From: a virus | IMG/VR virus record: IMGVR_UViG_3300013104_000033 | Location: 1 to 46,142 of that record | Direction: 5' to 3' (one strand) | DNA length: 46,142 nucleotides | In this document: piece by piece, positions 17,601 to 25,156 of the stretch | How positions within the stretch are numbered: the stretch's first letter is position 1 | Layout of the letters: the number at the start of each line of letters is the position of its first letter | Program-made: the position numbers and the translations under genes | The notes under the pieces: model-generated | Database searches by the model: none | What the model was told of the DNA's origin: nothing | The model's input: the letters and a program-made list of their open reading frames with translations, nothing else

Positions 17601-18155
17601 TTCCCCACGCAGAACGCCTGACGCCAGCGCCTGAGACAGTTGCGTCATGGTAGAGCTGGCCTCCTCCGTAGTTGCACCAGAAACCGCCAGGCCTTTGTTT
17701 ATCGTCGAGGTGAGCGTGATGAGGTCTTTGGTACTCGTCCCCGCGCTGCGTGTTGAGCGCTCAAGGCGGCCATAGAGCGTTGATGTAGCCTCCAGACCGG
17801 CGCGAGTATCCTGCGAAATATCGAAAACACGCTGAGTAACGTCAGCCAGAGATTCACTTGCCCGGACTGAGTTAACCAGTTTGTTATTAACCGTAACCCA
17901 CTCGTTACCGTACTGCGCAATCTGCTGAACCGAAATGGCAGCCATTACGCTACTGGCTATTGCGCTCAATCGCGACATAGTGCGCTGCAACGTTGCCACT
18001 GAGCGCTCTGTACGGGTCACAGTGGCGTCAAGACGACCTACGGTTCCGCTCATGCCACTGAGGGCGGCATCAACCTCACGGCGTGCCGCCAGAAGGCGGG
18101 CGGTGTCCATGTCCACCTCGTAGACGATGCTGCCAGCGTTTACTGAACCTGCCAT
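14697..18155 (-). CDS. Tail tape measure protein
   Basis: At 1152 residues this is the longest gene in the window. Its composition is very rich in Ala/Gln/Ser/Thr with long predicted helices. The N-terminal region has the tape-measure signature (YGNEWVTVNNKLVNSVR, STLYGRLERSTRSAG, GEEFNSISENGSRLAVALADSLG). Hydrophobic segments lie near residue 425 (ALALIGGPAGVAMIAAAGIFYFY) and 1030-1060. The C-terminus resembles the lambda gpH end. It sets tail length and threads the tube; at about 0.15 nm per residue it predicts a tail near 170 nm. The ATG at 18155 has GGAG upstream. Confidence 0.95.
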   Translation of the reverse strand: MAGSVNAGSIVYEVDMDTARLLAARREVDAALSGMSGTVGRLDATVTRTERSVATLQRTMSRLSAIASSVMAAISVQQIAQYGNEWVTVNNKLVNSVRASESLADVTQRVFDISQDTRAGLEATSTLYGRLERSTRSAGTSTKDLITLTSTINKGLAVSGATTEEASSTMTQLSQALASGVLRGEEFNSISENGSRLAVALADSLGVTIGQLRNMAAEGKLTTEVVVNGLLKQSDAIAKEFANTALTMGQAFTVASNNITKFVGESTTVSNSIRVFNDAVISLSQNLDLVANAIGVAAVIFGARFTGALALATKARIDDALAAKAQATATAQSTAATANAARVTALKASLDKEQALSNLALAQAEYNVARGSAAEAFALENLIAIKSVAIQRSATYAEAQIAEAAATRTAAAAAAAATTTIGGLARGALALIGGPAGVAMIAAAGIFYFYQKMQQARQESIDFADKLDGVIAKMKNMSQVQLAAQIDNATRSIKAQADAIKDNQATLEANELQQARLRRTLSYLQEGSLLYRMTLSELTDAQSEHTQLLAANETAQNKLSQTVNKTGMLRAQMNGTFVQGIDLLKRDGHEASLTSGLMRQLGTAIDFASRAKEKFNATSLQIPRSEKADAYNKSLADENTLLAITDKRLRAVTKARMEATERGGNQNQINAAGQLAGAQYDLQLAEKARNKETRDGVSAGKKAETQAQSIAQKLANLKQQSELVADSTRQLSREQAILAAQQSLGSAATQADIKQAGEYAAAKWDASNAIRAQAAAEKLLPENKENASYKQDVSDLNAALAAKKISQAQFNAYSERLEQEHQVNLAKIRADQVVTPQQSAAGTVDPVQQLANENAQKLALIQQFEANKTITEQQGLALRKAANTEYEQQRTATMWQLWRNQNAGNEALAASFDSIAGSASNAFTGMITGSMTAGEAVSSLASNALNTLINSFVQMGAEWVRSSVMGAAAQTTAITTTTAASVAGTATTTAASTAAAGTTLAAWLPAALVASIGSFGAAAVVGGAALLASFGLITALSGKRKNGGPVSAGSMYQVGEGGMPEIYQASSGKQYMIPGDNGKVISNQDLNSGSSGQIQVSIEFNDYTSGSHTYDAQATQSGNTLTVQAFIMDMDQGGPMSASITSNLQTQRRARE

Positions 18156-18173
18156 TCATATTCTCCGGGCATA

Positions 18174-18199
18174 AAAAAACCCCGCATAAGCGAGGTTTT
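18174..18199 (-). terminator. Terminator before the tape-measure gene
   Basis: The minus strand reads AAAACCTCGC, loop TTAT, GCGGGGTTTT (18199 to 18176), then T. It follows the lipoprotein gene, setting that gene off from the tape-measure gene. Confidence 0.85.
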
Positions 18200-18214
18200 A
18201 TAAAAATATTTCAG

Positions 18215-18619
18215 TTAGGGAACGCGGTGTACACGTCCATATTTAAAATTCATAGTGGTGTCATACATCACACCGTTCGAAAACATGAAGACATAAAGCT
18301 GGTTTCCGGTATAGCCGCCATAACTATTTTTTGCGTTAACCTGTACACCTGCGGCATATCCATATACAACGCCACCAGCCGTGGATGACAAAGATCCATC
18401 CTGAGAGTAAGCCTTGAATGGCGGCTCAAATGTATATCTGGCGGATTCAGGGTCTTTTAATATCGATGTCATATATTTTTTAATTTGCTGCTGATAATCA
18501 TTAGGCAGCACGCCATAGTTCGCGCTTTTTATTGATGTCATTGATGGTGGCTTAGGCGCGCAGCCTGTCACCAATAAAACCGTACACGTTAATGCGAATG
18601 CCATAAAAAACTTTTTCAT
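18215..18619 (-). CDS. Prophage lipoprotein (moron candidate)
   Basis: The 134-residue precursor has a signal peptide (MKKFFMAFALTCTVLLVTG) with lipobox VTGC, so Cys20 should be lipidated. The mature part contains YMTSILKDPESARYTF and glycine-rich beta sequence. GGAGATAGGGAT precedes the ATG. It lies between the chaperone-position gene and the tape-measure gene, an unusual place for a lipoprotein, and ends at a strong terminator. Phage lipoproteins often mask receptors and exclude superinfecting phages; that role is inferred, as I recognise no family. Confidence 0.8.
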   Translation of the reverse strand: MKKFFMAFALTCTVLLVTGCAPKPPSMTSIKSANYGVLPNDYQQQIKKYMTSILKDPESARYTFEPPFKAYSQDGSLSSTAGGVVYGYAAGVQVNAKNSYGGYTGNQLYVFMFSNGVMYDTTMNFKYGRVHRVP

Positions 18620-18710
18620 ATCCCTATCTCCACAAGTAAGCGTGGCGACAATCCTAAATCTTGCCTCAGTCGCTGAAAAGCTAAAGCTACACTTAAAACA
18701 TGCCTATTTG

Positions 18711-19397
18711 CTATCGTGATGTTCTGGAGGCTTTGGCGCGGCGCTTCTCCCGACGTGCAAAATAATCATCTGCAGCCTGATCATACTCTTCTCGTGTATA
18801 CCCTTTCTGAGCAGGGTATTTAGCGGCCAGCATTAGCTGAAATTCTGTCATGGTCAGTTGCTGTGCCTCGTCCCGGCTGATTCCAAAATGGGTCCGGGCA
18901 GCACTGATATATTCAAATGCGTTAAATTCGTTTGTGGTCGCGCCGCTCTCATTGCGCTGCAGCTGGCGCACTTTGGCTTTTCCAATAATGCCGTGCGTGA
19001 TAAGAGATTGAGCGATGAGGACCATATCAAAATCATCCATCAACCCCATGCGGCGCTTGAACGGCCTCCCTTTTGCCTTTGCCGGTCTGAACTCGCCAAT
19101 CAGTGGAGACAGATCATCACTACTGCATGCCTCCAGCACGGTTATTGCAGCCACCAGCGCGCGTTTGCCGTAGGTACTGGTGCGAATGTGATCAATCAGC
19201 CACAACGGGATGCGTCCATATGCAGCCAGTGCACGCTCTGTCAGTGGGGTGATTTCGTCGCTGTGCAGGTCAGCGAATGCCTGAACGATTTCCTGTGGCT
19301 CACCAATGCGCATCATGTTGATGAACGAGGGGCGAAACAGATAATCGGCGTCCGGCGTGCTAATCAGGAACTCACCGATCTCTTTCATTGGGACCAT
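18711..19397 (-). CDS. DUF6246-like protein in tail-chaperone position
   Basis: The 228-residue product sits between the major tail protein and the tape-measure gene, where lambda-like phages encode tail assembly chaperones. It contains EIGEFLISTPDADYLFRPSFINMMRIG and a helical, basic C-terminus (YFARREKRRAKASR). I associate this pattern with the DUF6246 phage family. Most such phages make a frameshifted longer product; I looked at the 3' end and saw no slippery heptamer or extension. GAGGAGAACAGCC before the ATG supports this start. Confidence 0.75.
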   Translation of the reverse strand: MVPMKEIGEFLISTPDADYLFRPSFINMMRIGEPQEIVQAFADLHSDEITPLTERALAAYGRIPLWLIDHIRTSTYGKRALVAAITVLEACSSDDLSPLIGEFRPAKAKGRPFKRRMGLMDDFDMVLIAQSLITHGIIGKAKVRQLQRNESGATTNEFNAFEYISAARTHFGISRDEAQQLTMTEFQLMLAAKYPAQKGYTREEYDQAADDYFARREKRRAKASRTSR

Positions 19398-19454
19398 GGC
19401 TGTTCTCCTCAGTAATCATTGTGTGGGCCTCACAGGAGACCCAGGGAATGATCA

Positions 19455-20210
19455 CTACGCGGTCACGGTTACAGCGAAAACGGCGGTGAATAATCCATCG
19501 GTAGTGGTTACGGTGATGTTTGCAGTGCCTGCTGTCGCTCCAGATGGAGCGCTGACCGTCACGGTGCCGCCTTTGATGGTTGCAGTAGCGCGCGCTGGTA
19601 CAGATGAGGCGACGGTAAACGTTGTATCTGACGCATCAGCTGGCGCAACGTTTACGGTGAAGCTGGTGGATGCCCCTGCGGCAATGCTGGCGCTGGTGGG
19701 TGTGACCGTTACGCCGGTCACGGCCTCGTCTTCGCCATCTGGCTCAATTTCGAAGGTCGTGCCCTCGTTAAGTTTCAGCTCAAGGCTGTAGGTCACGATC
19801 TCCTTAACGCCACCACCATCACTCAGGCCAGATGCCACCATGTAACCGATGTGATAGTAGTTACCCCAGTGAAAACGCATCCAGACAGTTGGATTGCGGC
19901 GTGCTTTAACTTCATCAACGAAATATTTGGTGAACTGCTGAATGCCAAACTCATCAGAACGATCGTTAACGCGAACCTCACCCTCAATCGAGTAGGTTGG
20001 GTCCAGGCTTGCAATCATGGTTGAGGTAAACCCGCCATCGTCTGCGTCAGACGTCAGTGATTCGGGGCTCATATCCCATGTTGCCGATGTCGGTAGCCCG
20101 AGTAATTTCCACTCTGCCTCGCCCGGTCGGGCATCGGCGCAACCATAGGCCAGTTCCAGCGTTTTAGCGCGGCCAATCAGGCGGTCAAAAGTGCTTTTGC
20201 AACCCTTCAT
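19455..20210 (-). CDS. Major tail tube protein with C-terminal Ig-like domain
   Basis: The 251-residue protein has a tube-forming core (WDMSPESLTSDADDGGFTSTMIA, RFHWGNYYHIGYMVASGLSDG) up to about residue 170. A Big_2-type Ig-like domain follows (VTGVTVTPTSASIAAGASTSFTV, in two parts), a common decoration on siphovirus tails. The longer frame to 20261 would overlap a terminator. GAGGAATT just before the ATG at 20210 decides the start. Confidence 0.88.
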   Translation of the reverse strand: MKGCKSTFDRLIGRAKTLELAYGCADARPGEAEWKLLGLPTSATWDMSPESLTSDADDGGFTSTMIASLDPTYSIEGEVRVNDRSDEFGIQQFTKYFVDEVKARRNPTVWMRFHWGNYYHIGYMVASGLSDGGGVKEIVTYSLELKLNEGTTFEIEPDGEDEAVTGVTVTPTSASIAAGASTSFTVNVAPADASDTTFTVASSVPARATATIKGGTVTVSAPSGATAGTANITVTTTDGLFTAVFAVTVTA

Positions 20211-20226
20211 ATAATTCCTCATTTCA

Positions 20227-20250
20227 TAAAAAAGGCCGCCTGAGCGACCT
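20227..20250 (-). terminator. Terminator upstream of the major tail gene
   Basis: The minus strand reads AGGTCGC, loop TCAG, GCGGCCT (20250 to 20233), then a T run. It may attenuate or process the transcript before the abundant tail tube message. Confidence 0.78.
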
Positions 20251-20270
20251 GTGATTTTCAAAAAGTTTTT

Positions 20271-20654
20271 TTATTCGCCGTAGAGGCAGGAAAACATCAG
20301 GCGATAAACCAGACGTCCCTCAGTAGTGGGGATTGGTGCAGGTATTCCGCCCATATTGGTTATCTGCCCCAGGCAGGGATTGCCTGTCGGGTTCGATTTG
20401 ACGTGCTCGATAATGTTCTGCACGGCAGCGTCTGCCCGGCCATTCCCCCCTTTAGCGCCAACCACATCGACCATCACATAATATTCAGCGCTGATCACAG
20501 CATCGACTGGCGTGCCACCAGCCGGACGGAAAACCATAAATGCCTCGCCCTGATTCCCGGTGTCATTCCACGTCAGCAACTGAGTGGTAAACCCTGTGGT
20601 CAGTCCCGCATCAACAAAATGGTTACGCACACGGGTGTGCATTGGGGGGGTCAT
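20271..20654 (-). CDS. Tail terminator-like protein
   Basis: The 127-residue product carries MVFRPAGGTPVDAVISAEYYVMVDVVGAKG (in sequence) and ends YRLMFSCLYGE, a pattern seen in siphovirus tail termination proteins. It lies immediately upstream of the major tail gene, the usual position. Such proteins cap the tube at the end that docks to the head. Its ATG overlaps the stop of the upstream gene (ATGA). Confidence 0.72.
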   Translation of the reverse strand: MTPPMHTRVRNHFVDAGLTTGFTTQLLTWNDTGNQGEAFMVFRPAGGTPVDAVISAEYYVMVDVVGAKGGNGRADAAVQNIIEHVKSNPTGNPCLGQITNMGGIPAPIPTTEGRLVYRLMFSCLYGE

Positions 20655-21019
20655 AACGACATTTCCTTTTGCACAACGCGATCAATAACGTCGCGGCTTT
20701 CCTCAAACCCTTTGGTCAGGAATTCCTTCTCTGCCGTAGAGCGGCGGAACTGCTGCCGGATTGCCGGATCGTGAACATAGGCCGCATAGCTGGCGGTGTA
20801 GCCCACGCGACCGGTAATGCGGGTGCCATTAACTACGATTTCACGAAACTGGCTGTTCAGCAGGTATGACGTATCGATTGGCGTATAGATGGATGCCTGC
20901 GCAGCCCCGACAATCATCGCGCCGGTCAGCGCCCGAACTATCCGCCGATCCTGAATGTTATCGACAATGCGGTTAACGTTGCGCCGGACTTCTTTGATCC
21001 CCCTGACTTCAACGCCCAC
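20651..21019 (-). CDS. HK97 gp10-like tail completion protein
   Basis: The 122-residue product (GVEVRGIKEVRRNVNRIVDNI; APIDTSYLL-type centre; RVGYTASYAAYVHDPAIRQQ) fits the HK97-gp10/minor tail family. That family contributes to the head-tail connection. AGGAGG seven bases upstream of a GTG at 21019 decides this start; the longer frame to 21076 is inside the previous gene. Its stop overlaps the tail terminator start. Confidence 0.78.
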   Translation of the reverse strand: MGVEVRGIKEVRRNVNRIVDNIQDRRIVRALTGAMIVGAAQASIYTPIDTSYLLNSQFREIVVNGTRITGRVGYTASYAAYVHDPAIRQQFRRSTAEKEFLTKGFEESRDVIDRVVQKEMSL

Positions 21020-21020
21020 A

Positions 21021-21371
21021 TTAGCCTCCTGTAATAATCGCCCAGTCATCGATAAGACGATCAAACATGTCCTCAAAGCGGACGGCCTGCATCACTTCAT
21101 CAGCGCCAGCCTTCAACGGGTCCGGCTCAGCAGAGACGCCAATCAGGATGTAATCGCCTGTATCGGCGTCAGCAAACTCAGTCCAGATCGTGTTCTTAAC
21201 CACCAGCTCCGAACCGAGATTACCAATCCGTCTACTCAACCCACCCCGATAGCCGCAGTCGATGACTACAGGCTCAGCAAATCCCATCGGGTCACCATAT
21301 TCATCCTGCCCCTGCAGCCGCTTCCAGAATGTTGCCTTGCCGGTGTATGACCATCGGGCAAGCTCGGACAT
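21021..21371 (-). CDS. Head-tail joining protein
   Basis: The 116-residue product begins MSELARWSYTGKATFWKRLQGQDEYG and contains beta-rich VVKNTIWTEFADADTGDYILIG. This matches the general pattern of small phage head-closure proteins encoded between connector and gp10-like genes. Position in the gene order is the main evidence. Confidence 0.65.
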   Translation of the reverse strand: MSELARWSYTGKATFWKRLQGQDEYGDPMGFAEPVVIDCGYRGGLSRRIGNLGSELVVKNTIWTEFADADTGDYILIGVSAEPDPLKAGADEVMQAVRFEDMFDRLIDDWAIITGG

Positions 21372-21373
21372 AG

Positions 21374-21541
21374 TTATTCCCTCCAGCTGATTACAGCGGG
21401 TTTAAGTGCAGCTATGCGCGCGCAGTTAATCCGCCACTCGCCTGCCTCGTTAACGTAGCCCGTTGTCTGAGCACCGCTATCCGTTTTAACCCATACGCGC
21501 CGGAACGGTTTAGGTGGTTGCGCCACAGGCTGCCAGTTCAT
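21374..21541 (-). CDS. Small protein of head-tail cluster
   Basis: This 55-residue frame starts MNWQPVAQPPKPFRRVWVKT and ends IAALKPAVISWRE. Its ATG at 21541 overlaps the stop of the upstream connector gene (ATGA), which supports a real coupled gene and this start. I do not recognise a function. Confidence 0.55.
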   Translation of the reverse strand: MNWQPVAQPPKPFRRVWVKTDSGAQTTGYVNEAGEWRINCARIAALKPAVISWRE

Positions 21542-21939
21542 CGAGTGCCACCCGACATGCACCCGCCCTTACCAATCCAGATGCCTGCAAATGCCTGCTG
21601 AGTAGGATCGGCGGGTATTAAATCCGTGGCACAACCGTTTTTGTCGAGACCCTGTAAAAGCGCCAGCGAGCCTTTCCAGCGGTCAGAGAAAGACTGATAG
21701 CGGAATGACCGTGACGCGCCGGAAGGCGCTGACTGCGAGCTGATGTATTTGTCACCCTGCCCCAGCCCCATCAGCCCCAACAGATACATCTGGATCAGCA
21801 GTGCGGTCGCTGGTGGATAGTTGGCATCCAGACATGCCTGAATACTGTTTGCCTGGTCCACCAGGGCCTCAAGGATAAAATCAGGCAACGTGATGCCCTG
21901 GCTGGTCAGATACTCTTTTGCCTGTGCAGTAGTAATCAT
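21538..21939 (-). CDS. Head-tail connector, DUF7370-like
   Basis: The 133-residue, mainly helical product begins MITTAQAKEYLTSQGITLPDFILEALV and contains YPPATALLIQMYLLGLMG. The pattern and its place after the capsid genes fit the short head-tail adaptor proteins (gp6-like role). CAGAGG is five bases before the ATG at 21939; a GTG two codons upstream is possible. Confidence 0.72.
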   Translation of the reverse strand: MITTAQAKEYLTSQGITLPDFILEALVDQANSIQACLDANYPPATALLIQMYLLGLMGLGQGDKYISSQSAPSGASRSFRYQSFSDRWKGSLALLQGLDKNGCATDLIPADPTQQAFAGIWIGKGGCMSGGTR

Positions 21940-21950
21940 GCGCACCTCTG

Positions 21951-21996
21951 CAAAAAGCCCTCCGCAGAGGGCATAAAAAAACCGCCTGAGCGGCGG
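21951..21996 (-). terminator. Tandem terminators after the capsid gene cluster
   Basis: Two hairpins lie in a row on the minus strand, each followed by T residues: CCGCC...GGCGG (21996 to 21982), then GCCCTC...GAGGGC (21972 to 21957). They separate head genes from the connector and tail genes. Confidence 0.85.
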
Positions 21997-21999
21997 CTG

Positions 22000-22299
22000 T
22001 TATTCAGTGGTTGGGAAGAGCTTTTCCAGCTCGCCATCCGGCAAAAGCTCTGCCAGGCGGTCAGCACCAAGATTGCCTTTGTACTCAATACCGAGTTCAT
22101 CAAGCCGGGCAGTAATGATGGCTTTACGCGCCTTATTATCGGTACTGGCTTCCGGAGTAGCCGGGACCAGCTCAGCCAGCACCGCCCCAGACATTTTGCG
22201 GACATGGGATTTCAATGCCGGGTGAACACCTTCCAGCACTACCACATCACCCACTGACACGCCGTGCCAGGCTTTAACTACTTCATATTTCTCAGCCAT
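22000..22299 (-). CDS. Small head protein with HeH/LEM-like C-terminus
   Basis: The 99-residue product has an N-terminal beta part (YEVVKAWHGVSVGDVVVLEGV) and a C-terminal helix-extended loop-helix-like part (ARLDELGIEYKGNLGADRL). HeH/LEM-like small proteins are common just after capsid genes in this phage type. Function is not known to me; a head-associated role is inferred from position. Confidence 0.65.
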   Translation of the reverse strand: MAEKYEVVKAWHGVSVGDVVVLEGVHPALKSHVRKMSGAVLAELVPATPEASTDNKARKAIITARLDELGIEYKGNLGADRLAELLPDGELEKLFPTTE

Positions 22300-22308
22300 A
22301 TTGCCCCC

Positions 22309-23409
22309 TTATGCCACCAGCTCTGCGCCATAAACCACGCCACCCAGACCATCACCATCACGCTTAACAGAGATACCTTCAGCAGACATGATCTGGTTGT
22401 TGTAGTTGCTCTGTGGCATCAGGCGCGGCAGCGGAACGATACCCACGGCCATGCCCACCAACGGGGTAATGACGTCCTGACGGCGCTCGTAGGCCAGGAA
22501 TTCATTACCAGTCAGGGCGTAGGATTGCTGGATAGATTCGGCTGGGATGAATTTGGCAATGGCATCCAGCACGGTGCCCCCCATCAGCGCATTGGTGCCG
22601 CCGTTGATGTCGATAAGATACGGCTTGGAAAAGTTTGCCATAATCTCTGAACTCAGCCACAGCTTGCTGTAGCGCGTGACTTTATTGCGACGGGCGTTAA
22701 TGCCAAATGCGCCTGTCGCGCCAAAGAAGTGCAGCGCTTCCGCAGGCGTGCAACTGGTCAGATCGATGTTTGCACCACCAGCACCGGCACCCAGGTTAAT
22801 TTTGGTGGTGTTGCGGTGGTTCTTTATTCCTTGAGCCTTATAGCCATCAACCGAGATTGATGGATCGCCGTTCAGGTAGAAGTTGACGCGGCGTTTATGG
22901 AATTTGCGCAGTTTGGCGGCCTGAGAATCCAGCATCAGATCAATGCCCACAGTATTCAGGCCAGCAGCATGTCGCCAGTTGACGCCATAACCGGCAGTGA
23001 ACACAGGGATCGGGTCACCGTCGCTATCGTAATCGGTATGGTCGAACGAATACGGAGCCTGACCATCGATGCTGACAGACACGTCATCAGCAATATCGCC
23101 GGTAACGTTATACAATTTTGCTGTTTTGCCGATTGGCAGGATGGTCTGGACGCTCATCAGATCATTGATGATTTCCATACCAATTTCCTGATCGCGTAAC
23201 TGGATAACCTGACGATCAAGCTCCGCCCAGAATTCGCGAGTAAAGCCGCCGATGGCGTTTGCCGCCAGCATTTCAGGCGTCATGCTCGAACGGTAAGCAT
23301 TCACCATCATGTCGTGATGCTGGTTCCAGATATTACGGTTTGCCCACAGCTCATTCCAGTGACCCTGCAGGCGGCGGTTTGTTGCCAGTGTTTCAGCGGT
23401 AAAATACAT
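22309..23409 (-). CDS. Major capsid protein
   Basis: The 366-residue protein sits after the decoration gene and before the connector genes. Segments such as HWNELWANRNIWNQHHDMMVNAYR, FWAELDRQVIQLRDQEIG (each quoted in part) and the C-terminal half (RYSKLWLSSEIMANF, ALTGNEFLAYERRQDV, GMAVGIVPLPRLMPQ) fit phage coat proteins of this gene order. The ATG at 23409 has AGGAG before it; the frame upstream to 23499 overlaps the previous gene and is not the start. Confidence 0.88.
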   Translation of the reverse strand: MYFTAETLATNRRLQGHWNELWANRNIWNQHHDMMVNAYRSSMTPEMLAANAIGGFTREFWAELDRQVIQLRDQEIGMEIINDLMSVQTILPIGKTAKLYNVTGDIADDVSVSIDGQAPYSFDHTDYDSDGDPIPVFTAGYGVNWRHAAGLNTVGIDLMLDSQAAKLRKFHKRRVNFYLNGDPSISVDGYKAQGIKNHRNTTKINLGAGAGGANIDLTSCTPAEALHFFGATGAFGINARRNKVTRYSKLWLSSEIMANFSKPYLIDINGGTNALMGGTVLDAIAKFIPAESIQQSYALTGNEFLAYERRQDVITPLVGMAVGIVPLPRLMPQSNYNNQIMSAEGISVKRDGDGLGGVVYGAELVA

Positions 23410-23422
23410 TTTTTTCTCCTGA

Positions 23423-23869
23423 TTATGCGCCAGCGGCAATGGTGCCAACGCGCATGCGCACGCGAATGAAATCGGCTGTCCCGGTCGCAATCGTGGCATC
23501 GTCCTGGCTATAGCCGATCACCGAGTCAGTGTCAGCGGTTGCCGGTGTGAAATTGCCATTAGTTCCCAGCTTGATCGGGGTGTCTTTGGCGTATGTCCCC
23601 GGACCACAACGCAATGCCAGCTCGCGGCCCTCTTCCACGTAATTGCCCACCGCTGAATCACCAGCAGGAACCGCGTCAGTAATTGAAAGCCCCTGATGAT
23701 GTGCGACGTCAATGATGTAGATGCGGCCACGTAATGACGTAGCCTGCACAAATTCATCATCGGCGTTGATGACTGCGGCGCTGCCGGGCAGCAGGTCAGT
23801 AGCTGCTACGCGGGTTTCGGTCTTATAGAGCGATTTCCCATCGATATTGATGCGACGATAACGAGCCAT
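23423..23869 (-). CDS. Capsid decoration / cement protein (DUF2190-like)
   Basis: The 148-residue beta-rich product contains LLPGSAAVINADDEFVQA, IIDVAHHQGLSITDAVPAGDSAVG and ALRCGPGTYAKDTP (in separate parts), typical of small capsid-stabilising proteins encoded beside the major capsid gene. Its start overlaps the end of the protease/scaffold gene at 23869. Confidence 0.78.
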   Translation of the reverse strand: MARYRRINIDGKSLYKTETRVAATDLLPGSAAVINADDEFVQATSLRGRIYIIDVAHHQGLSITDAVPAGDSAVGNYVEEGRELALRCGPGTYAKDTPIKLGTNGNFTPATADTDSVIGYSQDDATIATGTADFIRVRMRVGTIAAGA

Positions 23870-24222
23870 TACGCAGCACCTCCGAAATAGGCGGCTGGGT
23901 CTGGCGCGCCGGTAACGGGTGGGTTTTTAGCGCTGTTGGCCCCGAGGTGCGCAGCTTCACCCATTTTGCTGAACATTTCCTTCAGCGCCTCGCCTGTCAG
24001 CGCATTGGCAATGACTTCACCATGAACGGCAGCCACCGCGTCACGCATGGTTTTCTCTTCAGCGCGTGCGTTGGCGGTCAGGGTGTCAGAAAGTGTTTTC
24101 TGGTTGGCCTGAATGCCCGCCAGCGCCTCTGTAATGGGTTTCAGCGTTGTCTCGTTGTTCGCAGTGATAGCGCCGCTGACGATGTTGCCGATCTGTTCCA
24201 TGTCTTCTTTGGTTAAAGGCAT
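23869..24222 (-). CDS. Nested scaffold protein from internal start
   Basis: Inside the protease gene and in the same frame, AAGGAGGG lies five bases before an ATG at 24220-24222. From this start the product is 117 residues, mostly helix-forming and charged, and ends DPAAYFGGAA. In lambda and many relatives the scaffold is made this way from within the protease gene. Translation from this internal site is inferred from the ribosome site and the domain boundary. Confidence 0.68.
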   Translation of the reverse strand: MPLTKEDMEQIGNIVSGAITANNETTLKPITEALAGIQANQKTLSDTLTANARAEEKTMRDAVAAVHGEVIANALTGEALKEMFSKMGEAAHLGANSAKNPPVTGAPDPAAYFGGAA

Positions 24223-25143
24223 GTCGCCCTCCTTATGGTGGTTTGCTGCAGGACCATCCTGCGGTGTGAAAATGGATTTGAATTTGTTGGCTACGATTGC
24301 CACCCAAGACTCCTGGCGGGCCACCTTCGAGCCGGTATCGTCAAACGCGATCTTTCCGCCTTCATTGGTGTAGCCGTAAACCTGCGCGTCACTCCCGTTA
24401 CGGATGACAATGGCCTGTGAGTCAGTGAAATCGGCAATCCAGGCGTAATCATCCGGCCCGTTCACAAATTTATCGCGGGCTGCCTGTTCCAGACGGCGTT
24501 CGCGTTCGCGGTAACTCTCACCCACCAGCGCGCCGGAATTAGGTTTGAGCGTTCTGGCCTGATCGGCGTTGACCATCAGACCTACGCCCTGCTCTGGCTG
24601 AGCTGCACCCACCTCATGCAGCAGGATTGCGTCGTGGTCCATGGCGTTGATTTTCGCCACCCATTCGATGCCCTGGGATTTTTGCTCTTCGCTGGCCTCC
24701 ATCTGGTCGAGAAACACGGCAACGCTGGTATGAATCGGCGGCACATCCTCGCCTCGCTCGATGGCTGCCACGCGCTCCAGTAGTTCCCGACCGCCTTCGC
24801 TCTGGCTGGCCACGGTGGTATCGACCCATTTTTCTGCATAAACGCGGTTGCCGGATTTTTTCACGTTGCGATTCCATGCACCGATATGACCCACATTGAT
24901 GCCCTCTGGTGAGAACGCAGAGACAAACTGGCCGTTAACGGTCGGATGACCAAGCGGTGCCAGCGTTCCCTCCAGCCCCTGATAATGAGCGTCAATTTCA
25001 GCGGCCGGATACAGGCCGCCGTTCATCACAACGTTTGCCGGTAACGTGTAGCTCGGCAGGACCAGATGCGGGCGACCATTGTGCGTTTCGCGGCGAATAG
25101 ACTGATTGTTCACCCTGGTGGTGACGTTAATCTGCATAGGCAT
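23869..25143 (-). CDS. Prohead protease fused in frame to scaffold (DUF2213-like)
   Basis: The 424-residue protein has an N-terminal domain (about 1-215) with GGLYPAAEIDAHYQGLEGTLAPLGHP and HTSVAVFLDQ, the DUF2213 pattern of prohead proteases. A middle part of about 100 residues follows. The last 117 residues are helical (MPLTKEDMEQIGNIVSG onward), typical of scaffold. A strong internal ribosome site before that Met suggests a separately made scaffold, as in lambda C/Nu3. The ATG at 25143 is chosen because the longer frame overlaps the previous gene. Confidence 0.85.
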   Translation of the reverse strand: MPMQINVTTRVNNQSIRRETHNGRPHLVLPSYTLPANVVMNGGLYPAAEIDAHYQGLEGTLAPLGHPTVNGQFVSAFSPEGINVGHIGAWNRNVKKSGNRVYAEKWVDTTVASQSEGGRELLERVAAIERGEDVPPIHTSVAVFLDQMEASEEQKSQGIEWVAKINAMDHDAILLHEVGAAQPEQGVGLMVNADQARTLKPNSGALVGESYRERERRLEQAARDKFVNGPDDYAWIADFTDSQAIVIRNGSDAQVYGYTNEGGKIAFDDTGSKVARQESWVAIVANKFKSIFTPQDGPAANHHKEGDMPLTKEDMEQIGNIVSGAITANNETTLKPITEALAGIQANQKTLSDTLTANARAEEKTMRDAVAAVHGEVIANALTGEALKEMFSKMGEAAHLGANSAKNPPVTGAPDPAAYFGGAA

Positions 25144-25156
25144 GGTTATGTCTCGA

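Noticed and set aside
15034-18123. Several Ala/Val-rich plus-strand frames opposite the tape-measure gene
   Set aside because: They are complements of an Ala-rich gene, which avoids stops on the other strand.
18711-18800. Possible -1 frameshift product of the tail chaperone, as in lambda G/GT
   Set aside because: I saw no slippery heptamer near the 3' end and no downstream open frame before the lipoprotein gene.
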